Shown: in pieces, positions 49,819 through 61,168 of the stretch
How positions within the stretch are numbered: the first letter of the stretch is position 1
Layout: every line of letters begins with the position of its first letter
Made by a program: the position numbers and the translations under genes
Source: Desmodus rotundus
Taxonomy: Eukaryota > Chordata > Mammalia > Chiroptera > Phyllostomidae
Reading direction: 5' to 3'
DNA length: 64,000 bases
Assembly: GCF_022682495.2 (NCBI RefSeq)
Contig: NC_071389.1
Span: 175,460,056-175,524,055, forward strand
Notes under the pieces: model-generated
Seen by the model: the letters and a program-made list of their open reading frames with translations, nothing else
Told to the model about the DNA's origin: nothing
Databases searched by the model: none

Positions 49819-50429
49819 TGGAGAAGTAATTTGGGCTGAAGGTGTGTGAATGTAAGCATAGTAGATGAACTCATGAGTGCTATACATAATGGGTTATTAA
49901 GGGAAACCGCGCAATTCGAAGACAGCAGCTCCAACCCTGAGACTGTTGTGAGGATAAGCATGTCTGTCTGCCTTGGATATGGTGTCCCTACCAGAGAGCT
50001 CAGGAGTGTGGCTGACAAGGCTTCTGACAAAGGTAGCACTTCCAATACTCTTCTGTCTCAGGAAAGACAGGTTTTAACATTTCACTTTTGTGGATGACTT
50101 TATCATTTCCCCCCAATGCTTAATATAAAGCATTAACCTATCCTTGATTACCTTCATCCACTTTCTAAGAACATCCGTAAGTAAAGGAGCCATTCTATTA
50201 ACAACTTTTTAAATGCTTTTATTTTAGAGTAAAGATTACTTAAATTTTATTTCTTAAAAAAATAAGTCACTTAGCTGCTAGTCACTAACTGTTTTATTGT
50301 TCTCTTTGCCTTTTGCCATGTCTTTTCCAAGAAAATTCCACATGTGGAAGTCAGTCTTCTATGATTACAGCAAATAAACAACTTCCTGTATATTGTGACC
50401 CATTTTCAGGATCTAGCACCTGAGTCAGC

Positions 50430-50935
50430 CTTCCCTTCAGTCCATAGCAGCAGCCCCTGGGAGAGTGATGGGGAGTGAGGGAGAGGCCAGTCTCGCAATC
50501 TCAGTCAATGCTGGTCCTTAAGGGAGAGTTGGGAAACCCTTGGCAGCATTTTCACTGCACAGAACAACCTGAAAAGAGGGCTTTAGTCTAAGTACCCGAC
50601 AAGTCTGAGAGGAAGGCACCCAGTGGGCCAGAGCAGTCAAAGAAGGCTTTGTGGAAGGGTGAGCTGTGGGTCTGGTGACTGACAGATGAGAACCATTTGG
50701 CTTGGCTGGAAGAAGGAAGAAATCATTCTGGGCAGAAAGCAGCAGAACGGACAACTGAAAAAGGCCCTGACTCTGAAACGGGTACATTGCACTTATGAAG
50801 AGTGGAGGCTCCGATTGAGCCAGCAGAGGGCAACAGGTTTAGCAAGGCAAATGGGGGCTGTCCCTTGGAAGGCTTTGGACGCAGACCGATTCGATGGTCA
50901 TCATCCTCTATTCCAAGCACAGAGTGCTAAGAAGT
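50430..50935 (+). repeat. L2-like LINE fossil
   Basis: GTGGAAGGGTGAGCTGTGGG, GCTGGAAGAAGGAAGAAATC, GGGCAGAAAGCAGCAGAACG and CTTGGAAGGCTTTGGACGCA follow the L2 order as recalled. Confidence 0.5.
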
Positions 50936-51172
50936 TCCATGAATTTAAAAGACAAACTCTCTGTTCATCTTCATATAGTATTTATGACCATGGTAATTCT
51001 CCCTACCTGCTTAAGGATGGGCTTCCTGTATGTGGTACCAAGAGTCTGAGAGACTGCTGTTCCACAGACTGTGCTGCATCTCATTGAACAGGAGATGCTG
51101 GTGAGCAGGAAGATGCATGATAAACAACTGAAGGGGCTGGAAGGGAGAAAGAGGTCAGTATTTGTATATTTG

Positions 51173-51257
51173 ACAAAGGGAAGGAAAAAGAGAAAAAGAA
51201 AGGGGAGGGAGAAAGATCAGGAAGGAAGGGAAAAGAAGAGAAGGAAGAGGAGGGAGA
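51173..51257 (+). repeat. Polypurine tract (GGAAG/AAAG-rich)
   Basis: About 85 bp, nearly all A and G apart from one TC, in PLBD1 intron 2. The mirror-rich composition could form triplex DNA. Confidence 0.9.
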
Positions 51258-51291
51258 ATTGCAATCTAAATTCTCTTTAGAAGGGCATTTC

Positions 51292-51470
51292 CTCCCTTGC
51301 CATGTAGCTCAGTTGGCTAAAGCGTCGTCCTGATACGCCAAGGTGGTGGGTTGGATCCCCAGTCAGGGCACATACAAGAGTCAAACAATGAATGCAAAAA
51401 TAAGTGGGACAACAAATTGATGTCTCTTTCACCCTCCCTGTCTCTCTTTGTCTCTCTCCCTCAACTAAGA
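51292..51470 (+). mobile_element. Ves SINE
   Basis: TCCCTTGCCATGTAGCTCAG head, box B GGTTGGATCCCC, CAGGGCACATACAAGAG, GTGGGACAACAAATTGATG, then CT-rich. It lacks a long A tail. Confidence 0.9.
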
Positions 51471-53084
51471 AGGGGAGGAGCATTTTACATATGCTACTTT
51501 TCAGAGGCTGTCGTTCTAAGCGCATTCCTGAAAAGTCAAATAAGTAGGGGCATTTCTAAATCAGCATGCATTCAAAGGAGTTGCTTTGTGCCTAGCTTAA
51601 AGCTCAGATTAGTGGAATGTGACCAAGTGTGCTTAAAACAGACGTCTGGCAATGAGGTGGGGAAGAGGGGAGAGATGGAGGAAGCTATCCATTTCCTTCC
51701 TCTTCTGATGTGGTCCAGGAGATGAAGGCTTATTACACATTCTGATCCCCAAGAGTTTGCTTCGAGGGAAGAAGATAGGCCAAGTGGAGTCGAGAAGCTG
51801 GGCTCACGGTGACGAGCTCTAGCAAGGAGACAGAACAGAGGGGATGCTGGAGCATTCATGGGAATTGGACTCCCAGACTGAAGAAACCAACCAGCAAGGA
51901 CTGTCTGCAGTCAGCACCACAGCCGTATAGCCTACTGTCCAAACTGAGCAGGGAGAGGCAGTATGGCTCCCTCTGAGCAAAGGTCCCCAGCATTCTCTGA
52001 AGCAAAGCAGAAGAGCTTACATGTCAGCCATCTGGAGGCTGAGGCTGTAGCCACAAAAATAATAGTAGAGAAGGAATACGAGTCACAGGCCAGGCTTTCT
52101 GTTTGTTTGCTGGCTTGTTTTCAGCTACACGTGGGCAACTGTCTGCAGAGTAATAGCATCTTCGTACACAAATACCATTTCATCAACTTAAACCACATAA
52201 CATACTCCTGGAGACTTTAACTTGAGGTGCTTTGCTAGGTATGCTGGACCCCACATACCAAGACACTGCCCTGGAGCAAGGGTGTCCGACCCTGAGCTGA
52301 CAGGGAGGTGGGTTGTGCCAGAGACCAAAAGAAAGAGCCATCTTTTCTCATTTTCCTCTAACTTGGAAAGCTGCTCAGGCAGCTGCCAAGGAGTGGGAGT
52401 GTAGGGCTGCCACCTTTCCCCACTGCACCACGTCTACAATGGAGTGCTGTTCCTTACAATCTCCTGATTCTTGGCAGGAGGAGGTGTCTGAGAAGATGGA
52501 TATTGTGTGGTGAACAATGGAGATATTCAGATAAGGACAGCCATTTACTAACCCCAGAAGATACAATTTGCTCTTTTTGACCTATGGGATACTTGAGACC
52601 CCAAATGAAAACACACAAAGAAATATTCTCAAATCTCCCATCATTTCCTTTGAATTTGTCATTTCCTTGAACTTTTACAACACTTCCAGTTAACAGTTTG
52701 GTCCTGGGCCCAGCCCTTTGTACTTCTCATGAAGCTCAAGGTCATCTACCCTTGCTGCGCTGGCAAAGTAATTTCATCCTGGGCGGTGGCAGCAGCTGCA
52801 GCAGATTCAGCTGGGCCACAGTTTGGAGTAGGCACGAGATATTTTCAGAGGCTTTTCTTACTGTCTAGCCCCTCCACGTGCTCTCTTCTTTCCCCCCTCT
52901 TCTTCCACTTTCTATGGGCCCACCCATTTCCTCAGGAGTCACTCACTGCAGGCTACTAACCTCACCATGCAAACCTTCACTCCAGGAGGGCTCCAGAGCT
53001 GTGCGGGGATGCCCCTCGGCCTCTCACACTTGCCCTTCCTAGCAACTCTTAGAGCCGTGATTCCTGAGAGCCAGACGCTGCCTC

Positions 53085-53310
53085 TCCCATGTCCACCAGC
53101 TGAAAGATTGCCCGACCTCCTAGACGCATCTCAGAGGCTGTCTTTCTGATGAAGCTTTTTCTGATTCCATTCCCACTGGACTGGAGCCCCATCTCTCCCC
53201 AGCACCATCTGTTAGTGCCTAAGGGCAGGGTCCCTATCTTATTCATCTTTGTATACCCCAGACACCTGGCCCAGTGCTTCTGCCCCCAGCAGAATTTAAT
53301 TACATGCTTA
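53085..53310 (+). repeat. L2 LINE fossil (3' end)
   Basis: GCTTTTTCTGATTCCATTCC, then TAAGGGCAGGGTCCCTATC and CATCTTTGTATACCCCAGA before a CACCTGGCCCAGTGCTT end. Confidence 0.7.
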
Positions 53311-54099
53311 TTAGGTTTAATTGAATCCTGTTGTCTTTCCAATTCTATTAGAGATGAATCAGGAGAGCGAGGTACATATTTCCAAGCGTTGCAGTGCCTG
53401 CAAACCCTGACCAAATTGAGCTTCTTCCTTTCTTTTTAACTCTATGGGGTGGCTCCCTAAGAGTTGCAAATTCAGCGTCTCTGATGTTTCACCAATGATG
53501 TAAAATCAGCTAAATAGTCATAGATTGATTTTTAATGAAGTGAGTTAGACACTTTTCTGGAAAGAATGGTGATGTGGATGTGGGGACCTAGTCTGCTCTA
53601 GTTTTGAATGAAGTGGCTGACTTTGTGTTGCTGAAGTGGCTGGTGAAATGACCCCTCGAATTGCCCAGTAAGCATGAGCCAATTCAGTGCAACAAGTACT
53701 TGTTACACTACCTGTACCACCAGGCTCTGTGGATGGGGAGAAAGGGAGAGGGAGAGTTAATTCCTAAGTACATTCTTCAAAGAGGATGCCTTTCAAGTTA
53801 ATATGTTGACACAACAGTTGCTAAAACTATGATTAAGAGAGCTTGTTAGCAAAATTATGGCACAAGTAGAGAAAATAGTTAATGGTGGTACCTTTTTTGT
53901 GTTTGGCCTACCGCCAAGAAATAGCTCAAGAATCTCCTTCACACCCCCTACTTGCCCCTTTGATATTAGAAACTGAATATGCTTCCAGGTCAAGGCTGTG
54001 GGCAAAGGAAAGATAAGAAAGACACAGTCTCACTCTCAAAAATGTCAAAAATCCCATCAACTAGTAATTATCTGAAACTTAACATGAACCACAAAATGA

Positions 54100-54340
54100 T
54101 GCTGATATGATGATGATGATACCTAGCATTTATATAGCATTTAAAATGTACTAGACACTCTTCAAAGCGTTTTACATATATTAAATCACTTAATCCACAC
54201 GATGTTATGAGGTATTTATCAGTATTATCTCCATATCACTGATATGAAAGTCACAAAGCTAGTTAGCAGGAGCCAGGCTTGGACACCAGGCATCTGGTTA
54301 CAGAGTTTGTGCACATGCTCGTGTGTACACGCACACACAC
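54100..54340 (-). repeat. MIR SINE, minus strand
   Basis: ACCTAGCATTTATATAGCAT, AGCGTTTTACATATATTAAA, ATCCACACGATGTTATGAGG, TCACAAAGCTAGTTAGCAGG: reverse MIR order. Confidence 0.8.
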
Positions 54341-55118
54341 CAACACACACTCCAATGAACAATCACTCCGGGAAACACTAAAGAAGCTGAACATGGCCTC
54401 TGACCGAGGAAGTCAAAACAGTTAGAAAACAGTAGGAGACAGCAGATGACAAGTGAGTGCTAAATAACGTGTATTTACATAATGCAGAAGTATTTGGGAA
54501 AAGGTGGGAATCCCCGTGTCTTCATGATTCTCTTGTAAGAATTTGTGTGAGAGACAAATGTGAGCAAAATTCAGCCACCTCAGGAGGAAATCTACTGATT
54601 TTACACACGACAGGAGCTAAAACTAAATCTAACACATCGATGACATAGATTCTAGCGTTAGCTCTGTTTGCAGAGAATTCAGCATGTGGAGAAATTAGCA
54701 ATCTTGCTTGTGGTCACTTAGCCTAGAAATGGTGGAGTCAAGCTTTATTCAGAATTCAGAGCTTGTGCTTTTAACTGTTATGTCCTAGTTCTCTGCCAAA
54801 CAAGAGTGTAGGGTCCCAGGCACAGGGATCAGAGAAGGGTCTCAACCCAAGGAGCCTGCAAATGGACTGTGTTCAGAAGGGCCCCTGAATGGAACGGGAT
54901 CATTCAAAGCCACCCCTTCTAATCTCGAGGTGGGGGTTTGTCTTCCCATGCTCTGAATGTCAGAATTGAAAAATCTACTCTCTGCCACAAAAAAAAGAAA
55001 AGAAATTTTTTCAGTAGTTCAAGCCCAGTTACCCTCCCATATCTCCATCCGTCTTGTGTATGGTTATGTGGATGTCCTCAGTGACCACCCACCAGTCAAG
55101 ATTAACGCTCATCTGTTT

Positions 55119-55305
55119 CATGGTTTCTCAACCTTGGCACCACTGGCATTTGGGGATGAATTCTTCTTTGGTGTGGGGGCCGCGCATTGGAGGGTGTGTA
55201 GCAGCATCCCATTGTACCTTACCAACTAGTGTGACAGCCAGCAATGGCTCCAGTTATTGCCAAATGCCCCTTAGAGGGAAAAATCACTCTGGTTGAGAAA
55301 CGCTG
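55119..55305 (-). mobile_element. hAT-Charlie-type non-autonomous DNA transposon, minus strand
   Basis: The ends TTTCTCAACC and GGTTGAGAAA are inverted repeats. The interior GCATTTGGGGATGAATTCTT and GTTATTGCCAAATGCCCC is the reverse of the family copy at 35289-35478. Confidence 0.78.
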
Positions 55306-56230
55306 CCTTATTTTTTAAATAAACTGAAAAATTGAGGGGATTCAGAACTGCGGATGGAGCTAGGAAGGATGCAATATGGAAACATCGCATAAAAATTTGA
55401 ATATTTTTTTGTTTGCCTGAGTAAGCATGGCAAGTCAATAGCCCATATATTGTTTTCTAAGAAATAGAACTTTATTTTTATATAAACCATTTTAATTTTA
55501 ACAGGCCATTCCCCCTGATGGCTATAAAAAATGTTACCATAGTCATTTCTACATAAATAAAGTAATTTATCATGTCAGCTGGGTCAATTCAGAACATTCC
55601 ACTTTTTCCCAGAATGGATTGGTGTTACTGAGGCTTCTTGGAGGGAGAGGGAGATGTTTAATCAGTGGTTGCCCAGAATCTTTCTCGGGCACCCACCAAA
55701 GTGAAACAATCTCATTTAGTCTTTAGCTTAGGTGTGTCCCTACCTGACGTCTGATGAAGATCCCATGGTCTCCAGCTGCCCAATCAATACCACCTAAGGT
55801 TGTTCTTCTTACCACAAGCACAAGTCCTCTGTCCCCATAAGGTCCATCAGCTCCCAGGGGCCACTTATTTCACTGTAGACCACAAAAGAGCACATTTGGC
55901 TGTGCCCCAAACTCATCGGGGTGTTCAGAAGTGCTACATTTGGCTCTTGAGCCCAGACAGTGCAAACAGCTCCCTCTACTTCCCCAGGCAGTCTCAGAGT
56001 GGGAAACGGTAGGGTTATATCTCCCTGAGCAACGAATAAAAGTTAAATGCGATCATTCCATTTTTAAAAAATATTTACAAATAATTTGAAAGAAACACTC
56101 TCATGAAGTAACATTTACTGGATTCAAGGACCATAAAATAAAAGCTATCAAAGGATTTGATTTTAATGCTGTTTACCTAACTGGCAATAAAATTCTATTC
56201 TCATTCTATCAGCTTTAGCTCTGGAAACTG

Positions 56231-56400
56231 CAGTGAGTCCTCACTTAATGTCATTGGTAGGTTCTTGGAACTGCAATTCAAGGACTTGTAAGGAAGCCAT
56301 TACCATAGGCTAATGGACACCAACAAAAGTTCCTACTACCTCTCATCAATGTCACAACAAAACAACGGTAAAGGAAATGATGTTATTTGAGGACCCATTG
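56231..56400. mobile_element. Short DNA transposon with terminal inverted repeats
   Basis: Left end CAGTGAGTCCTCACTTAATG; reverse complement of the right end CAATGGGTCCTCAAATAACA (14 of 20 equal). The interior ATTACCATAGGCTAATGGAC is typical of a dispersed Tigger-like MITE that I recall but cannot name. Confidence 0.65.
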
Positions 56401-57514
56401 TACTAGGTAAAGGGTATCTAAATTCCCAAAGTACAGGGAGCCAAATTCCCTATCTTGAAATCTGAGTCACTTCCTATTCACAGTGCTGACCTTCCTAGGT
56501 CAGTAAAAAGCATGGAGTGAAAACCCAAACGAGGACTTTACGTAAGCTTCCAGTCCAGAGAGTCAAGGGTTCACAATTTGACTGGCTCCGAACTTACAGC
56601 ACATGATAGATGAAATATATCGAAAGGGCATCACAGTGATTCAGCTGGACGCCCAAATGAGATTAAACACTTTTTGAATAAGAAAAGGAACAGAAAGCAA
56701 AGTGATGAAGTATGAATCTGCTGGGCCCTTGGTCTGGATCAGGCAGAGACAGCCAAACCTGCTGAGGCATGAAGGCCTGTGTGCTGGGTGAGCTGACCAA
56801 GGCTGGGAAGCCGAAGTTACTTTGCTACTGTTGACTGTACACTAGGCAACCGCAGAATGAGCTCTGTTGATGTGCATCATAGCCTACAGATTTATAAGAA
56901 ACCGAGGGCTTGGGAAAGGGGCCCGGGCAACCTAGAACCAAATCACACATACGTGGGTTCAGTTACAATTTCAGCTACAGTATTCCATAGGAAAGAAGTC
57001 CCCAAAGTCATTCTAAGATCTAGTTCTTAGAGAGTCAGAGAGACATACTAAGGGGAAAATGAGAGAGAAAGAGAAGGGGCAAATGAGAGAGAGAGAGAGA
57101 GATCAAACGAATAAATAAAAATGCCTGCACACAAGAGTTCCAAAATATACAGATTGAATGCTAGGAAAAAGTCAACAAAATCAACACTATCATGAATATA
57201 CCCCCATTAATTTTATACAATGTTTTTTAAAAAACTTTAAATATGCTTATGGAACTCTAACTTATAAATGAAGGAAAACTAGAAGAATTTATGAAACAGA
57301 AAAGAAATAAGATATTTTAAAAGAACTTATGTGAAATGTTATAAATAAAAATTATGGAAATTAATTTCTAAAAATGTTATAAATGGGTAAATCCTAGACA
57401 GAGAAAAAATTCTGTATCAGAAGTTAGTAATGACTGATTACATAACATGCTGCCCAAAGAAATAAAGAGATAAAAATAGAAAGCTGTTAGAGGAGTTCAA
57501 AAAACCCCAGTATA

Positions 57515-58180
57515 CAAGGTCTGTCCAGAAGGTATCCAGCCACGTAATATGAAAAATGGAGGCATTTATTGAAGAAGATACAAGATACAAGAAACATTGT
57601 ACATAGGACAATGGTGCCTCAGTCCCCTTCAAAGTAGGCACATTGGGACCTCACAAGGTTCTCTCGATCACCATTAGCTGCCCTGTCTTATTTTCCTGAA
57701 TTTCATCAACGATCTAAAATCACTTCCCTATCAAAGGTGATATTAGTTTTAGGAGAAGCCAGAAGTCACAGGGCACCAAATCTGGGCTGTAGGGGAGCTG
57801 AGTCACCTGGGTGATTTGATGTTTCTCAAAAAAACTCAGAAATGATGCATGAATGGGTGCGCTATCATGATAAAGCTGCCAGTCACCAGTGGCTATAGCC
57901 TTTTGAATCATCCGAATCATTTCCGTGGAGGAATGTTCAAGTTTAACACAAAATCTGATGGAGATTCATCGCTCTACTCACTCGATTTGAATGCGGCGGC
58001 CACACAGTACACATGCTCACTCAGTGGCTAGTCATCCCCTCTGACTAGCACAGTGAAGTCGTCATTGTTCACGCATGAGCATTCCAGTCCCCTCTCCTTG
58101 GCTGCCAGGTTACATCCCTGTCACACAAGCCACTCTTGTTAGATTAACAATGGCAGGGCTTTTGCAGGACAAACCACACA
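57515..58180 (-). mobile_element. Mariner-type DNA transposon, internally deleted, minus strand
   Basis: The left end CAAGGTCTGTCCAGAAGGTA follows TA. The right end is degraded near GCAGGACAAACCACACATA. Minus-strand transposase remnants include DWQLYHDSAPIHASF (second catalytic Asp) and YSPDLVPCDFWLLLKL (third catalytic Asp). The left (3') quarter continues in broken frame as DEIQENKTGQL-like words. About 0.67 kb versus about 1.3 kb for an intact mariner. Confidence 0.85.
57720..57920 (-). pseudogene. Mariner transposase fragment (catalytic core)
   Basis: A 66-codon open piece with HDSAPIH and YSPDLVPCDFW. The spacing between these two Asp residues is 32 residues rather than the 34 expected for DD34D, pointing to a small in-frame deletion. 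It lacks the DNA-binding N terminus and is not a functional gene. Confidence 0.85.
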
Positions 58181-58771
58181 TATCTATTAGGAGTCCCAGA
58201 AAAGAGACTGGAGAGAATTTCAGATAAGCAATAGTTGATAGGGTAATAGTTGAGGCTTTATCAAAATTGAAAAAACATGAGTCCTTAGTTGGAAGACACA
58301 GACTATTAAATTGCTACAACAGAGTGGGTAATACAGAAAATTGAGGGTAAAGAGAATAATCTTAAAATCTACGAGAAAGGAAAGACATTGACTACAAAGG
58401 AATTTCAGCTACACTGACAGCATACTTGTCATCAACAGCAATAGTCAGAAGATAGGAAGGTAATATCTTAAAAGTACTGAGGAAAAATAACTGGAATTTT
58501 ATAACCGTTAAAATCATTCAAGAACAAGGTCACAAAAGGATATTTTCAAATATATAAAATTAAATGTTTTACCACCCACAGACTTCCATTAAACAAAGAA
58601 GTTAATAAAATTTGATTGTAAAAGTTAAAAATTAGAAAAAAAAGTTAAATAGAAATATTTTTAAATTATAAAAAACAAAACTAAGTCTTTAAACAATAAT
58701 ATAATGGGGGATATCAATAGGCAGTTAAACCTTGCTAAAATATGCATTATGTTTGGAGGAGGAGGGAAATA

Positions 58772-59323
58772 TTGGATCAGCCAAAAAGTTCATTTTTTTT
58801 TTCTGTAAGATTGCTCTAGTAGTGCTTAGTAGTTTTTAATTTCATTAAAAACAAATATTGTTAGATTGTATTCTGACAGCTGTCATATCAAACATGCATT
58901 GTTTTAAAAAGCTTACCAGAATCAATGAACTTTTGTGTAACCATTTTAATATTGAAAAGGGAAGAAAATACATAACACTTTTGGCATAGTATGCTTTATT
59001 GTTTCAAGAAAGGTAAAAACGCAACTGAAATGCAAAAAAAGAGTTGTGCAGTGTATGGAGAAGGTGCTGTGACTGACCAAATGCATCAGAAGTGGTTTGC
59101 GAAGTTTTGTGCTGGAGACTCCTTGACAGTGCTCCGTGGTCGGGTAGACCCGTTGAAGGGGATAGCGATCAAACAGAGACGTTAATTGAGAACAACCAAC
59201 ATTATATCCCATGGGAGATAGTCAATATGTTCAAAATATCCAAATCAATAAAGTTAGTGGTAAAAAAAAAATGTGTCTTTTAAATTATGGGAAAAATCCA
59301 TATGGACTTTTTGGCCAACCTAA
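58772..59323 (+). mobile_element. Second mariner, internally deleted, nested in LINE
   Basis: Terminal inverted repeats: left TTGGATCAGCCAAAAAGTTC, right (reverse complement) TTAGGTTGGCCAAAAAGTCC. The 552 bp body keeps mariner transposase N-terminal words in shifting frames, such as AVYGEGAVTDQMHQKWFAKF (59056-59115), DSDQTETLIENNQHY and ISKSIKLVVK. The catalytic half is missing. The family resembles the TTAGGTTGGCCAAAAAG mariners known from several mammals. Confidence 0.88.
58991..59275 (+). pseudogene. Mariner transposase N-terminal fragment
   Basis: The helix-turn-helix part is readable as FKKGKNATEMQKKSCAVYGE in one frame (from about 59000) and continues one frame over as RPVEGDSDQTETLIENN and FKISKSIKLVVKK. 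At least one frameshift near 59115-59135 and loss of the catalytic domain make it dead. Confidence 0.85.
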
Positions 59324-59929
59324 TATAATATTCACTTAGACTTTATAAGGCAATGAACAGTTATGTTTTTTAAAATTTTAATGGTCACTGACAGTGTAAA
59401 AATACATTTTACAGCTTGTACATCAGCAGAGGTAAAAAAGAAAGAAAATGAAAATACTATCTGAACAAAGCAAACAAAAGGGGGTTAAAGAAGAGGATGG
59501 TAAATGGAAAACAAAAAAATTATACTAATACTGCAAATACATAAAAATTACAATAAATGTAAATGGATTATTTCCATCAATTACAACGATTTTTAATTGC
59601 TTAGGGGTACAAACTTGCATCTAGTAGATAAACAGGGATTGTAGCCAGTAACAGTCTCCCAGCTTTCAAAGCTGCTAGAAGACCAGGTCCTCATAGTTCT
59701 CACCACAAAAACGAAGTGACAATTACGGGGCCTGATAGAGATGTTAGCTAACGCCACAGTGGTAATTATAATGCAGTGTACAAATGCATTGAATCAAGGT
59801 GTTGTACACCTGAAACTTACACAATGCTATGTGTCAATTATATCTCAATAAAAATGTTTACTGTGCAGTGTATGAGACACATTTAACTTTTTAAAAGTAA
59901 GTTTTAAAATAAAGAATCCCAAGTAGCCA

Positions 59930-60945
59930 ATAATCCTGGGGCAGATGGAAATTAAAACAATGAGAAACCATTTAACACCCACCAAACTGTTTAAAACTAG
60001 GAGGCCTGACCACACCCAGTGCTGGTGAGACGGTGGAGCAAGGAGAAGTCTCACATGTGGCTGGTGGGCGTGTCAGCTGGTACAGTTGCTGTGGGGGACA
60101 ATTTGGCAATATTGCGTCCCTCTAAATGTATAGAATATTTGCCCCACATATTCTACTTTTATATATTATGTATATCCTAGAAGAACATCCAAGTATATAA
60201 AAAGAGACATTTACATTATTTGATAATGCATTAGGATAGTGAAAAATTAGAACCCAGTTAAATGTCCATGATGGGCATGTATACATGAATTGTTACAGTG
60301 GTCATACATGGAGTACCATCAGCAGCTGCCAAGAATAAGTTTAAGCTGCAGATCCTAACACAGATATTTCTTTTAAAAATGTAATGTTGAGCCCTGGACC
60401 AGTGGCTTAGTTGGTTAGACCATCGTCCCATACGTCAAAAGGTTGCAAGTTCAATTCCTGGTCAGGGCACATACAGAAGGCAACCGATCAATGTTTCTCT
60501 CTCACATCAATGTCTCGCTTTTCTCTCTCTCTTTTTTTCTCTCTTTCTAAAATCAGTAAAACATATCCTTGAGTGAGGATTTTTTAAAAAAGTAATGTTG
60601 AGAGAAATAAGCAAGTTAAAATGATAGATAATGTGGTCTTCTTTACACTTTGTTCTGAAACATGATAAATAATACTCTGCATCATTTATGGTTAAATATA
60701 TGTGCAGTGAAAACATGGTGGTGTAGTTAACCACTGATTCAAGATTGTAGTTTCCTCTGGGAAGAAGGGAGAGGCGTTGGTGACAGGAAGGCGTGCACAG
60801 GGACGTCGCATCTATTTCTGCTAAAATATATATGCAGCAAATATGGCGAAACAGAGTGATTTAATAAGGTTGTAGAATGGATACTTGAGTGTTTGCTATA
60901 TTCTGTGCTTTTCTATACATTACCAATATTTCCCGATTTTAAACT
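59930..60945 (+). mobile_element. L1 3' region, split by a Ves SINE
   Basis: GAAATTAAAACAATGAGAAA and GGACAATTTGGCAATATTGC, then TGTATACATGAATTGTTACA, then after the SINE GATTGTAGTTTCCTCTGGGA and GTAGAATGGATACTTGAGTG: the standard order of ORF2 end and 3' UTR in old L1M-type copies. No intact frame. Confidence 0.7.
60392..60591 (+). mobile_element. Ves SINE nested in L1
   Basis: CCCTGGACCAGTGGCTTAG head, box B AGTTCAATTCC, CAGGGCACATACAGAAGGC, TTTCTCTCTCACATCAATG, and TATCCTTGAGTGAGGATTTT end. GTAATGTTGAG is duplicated perfectly at 60381-60391 and 60592-60602. Confidence 0.96.
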
Positions 60946-61084
60946 GTTTGATTTATAAAAAAGAATATTAGAGAAGGTTTGCAATAGGGGACATCCCAGT
61001 TAGCCAAAAGAATGGGTGATTAACTATGATGGAGACATCCAAGGAGAAAACCGGAAATGTAACCATTTTGATCTATCATTTCAG

Positions 61085-61168
61085 ACACATACACGACCAC
61101 TTCATAAACCTCTACCCTCAGCTGATTAAGAAACCTTCCATCGTGGACAAAGTGCAGGAGTTCATGGA
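61085..61168 (+). CDS. PLBD1: PLBD1 exon 3
   Basis: The acceptor CATTTCAG ends at 61084. One base completes Thr119, then 27 codons begin [17 protein letters not shown] and end VQEFM, plus two bases of Glu147. The in-frame donor is GTACGT at 61169. A second GT four bases on (GTATAA at 61173) would shift the frame and stop after eight exon-4 codons. The NLYPQLI block is conserved in PLBD proteins. The 84 bp exon joins exons 2 and 4 without change of frame. Confidence 0.95.

Larger units (their letters stand above)
58185..59870 (+). mobile_element. L1/HAL1-type LINE block interrupted by a mariner
   Basis: The left part at 58185-58771 has AAGGTAATATCTTAAAAGTA, GGAATTTTATAACCGTTAAA, TTTTACCACCCACAGACTTC. 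The right part at 59324-59870 ends with the L1 3' UTR signature GGTGTTGTACACCTGAAACT and CAATTATATCTCAATAAAAA. The two parts may be one element or two abutting copies. Confidence 0.6.
48578..61084 (+). other. PLBD1: PLBD1 intron 2 (12.5 kb)
   Basis: Recognised: Ves (49658-49818, minus), L2 (50430-50935), purine-rich tract (51173-51257), Ves (51292-51470), L2 (53085-53310), MIR (54100-54340), hAT (55119-55305), a TIR element (56231-56400), mariner (57515-58180), a LINE block with nested mariner and Ves (58185-60945). Unassigned: 48600-49640, 49835-50425, 51480-53080, 53320-54090, 54350-55110, 55310-56225 and 56405-57510. Confidence 0.8.
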
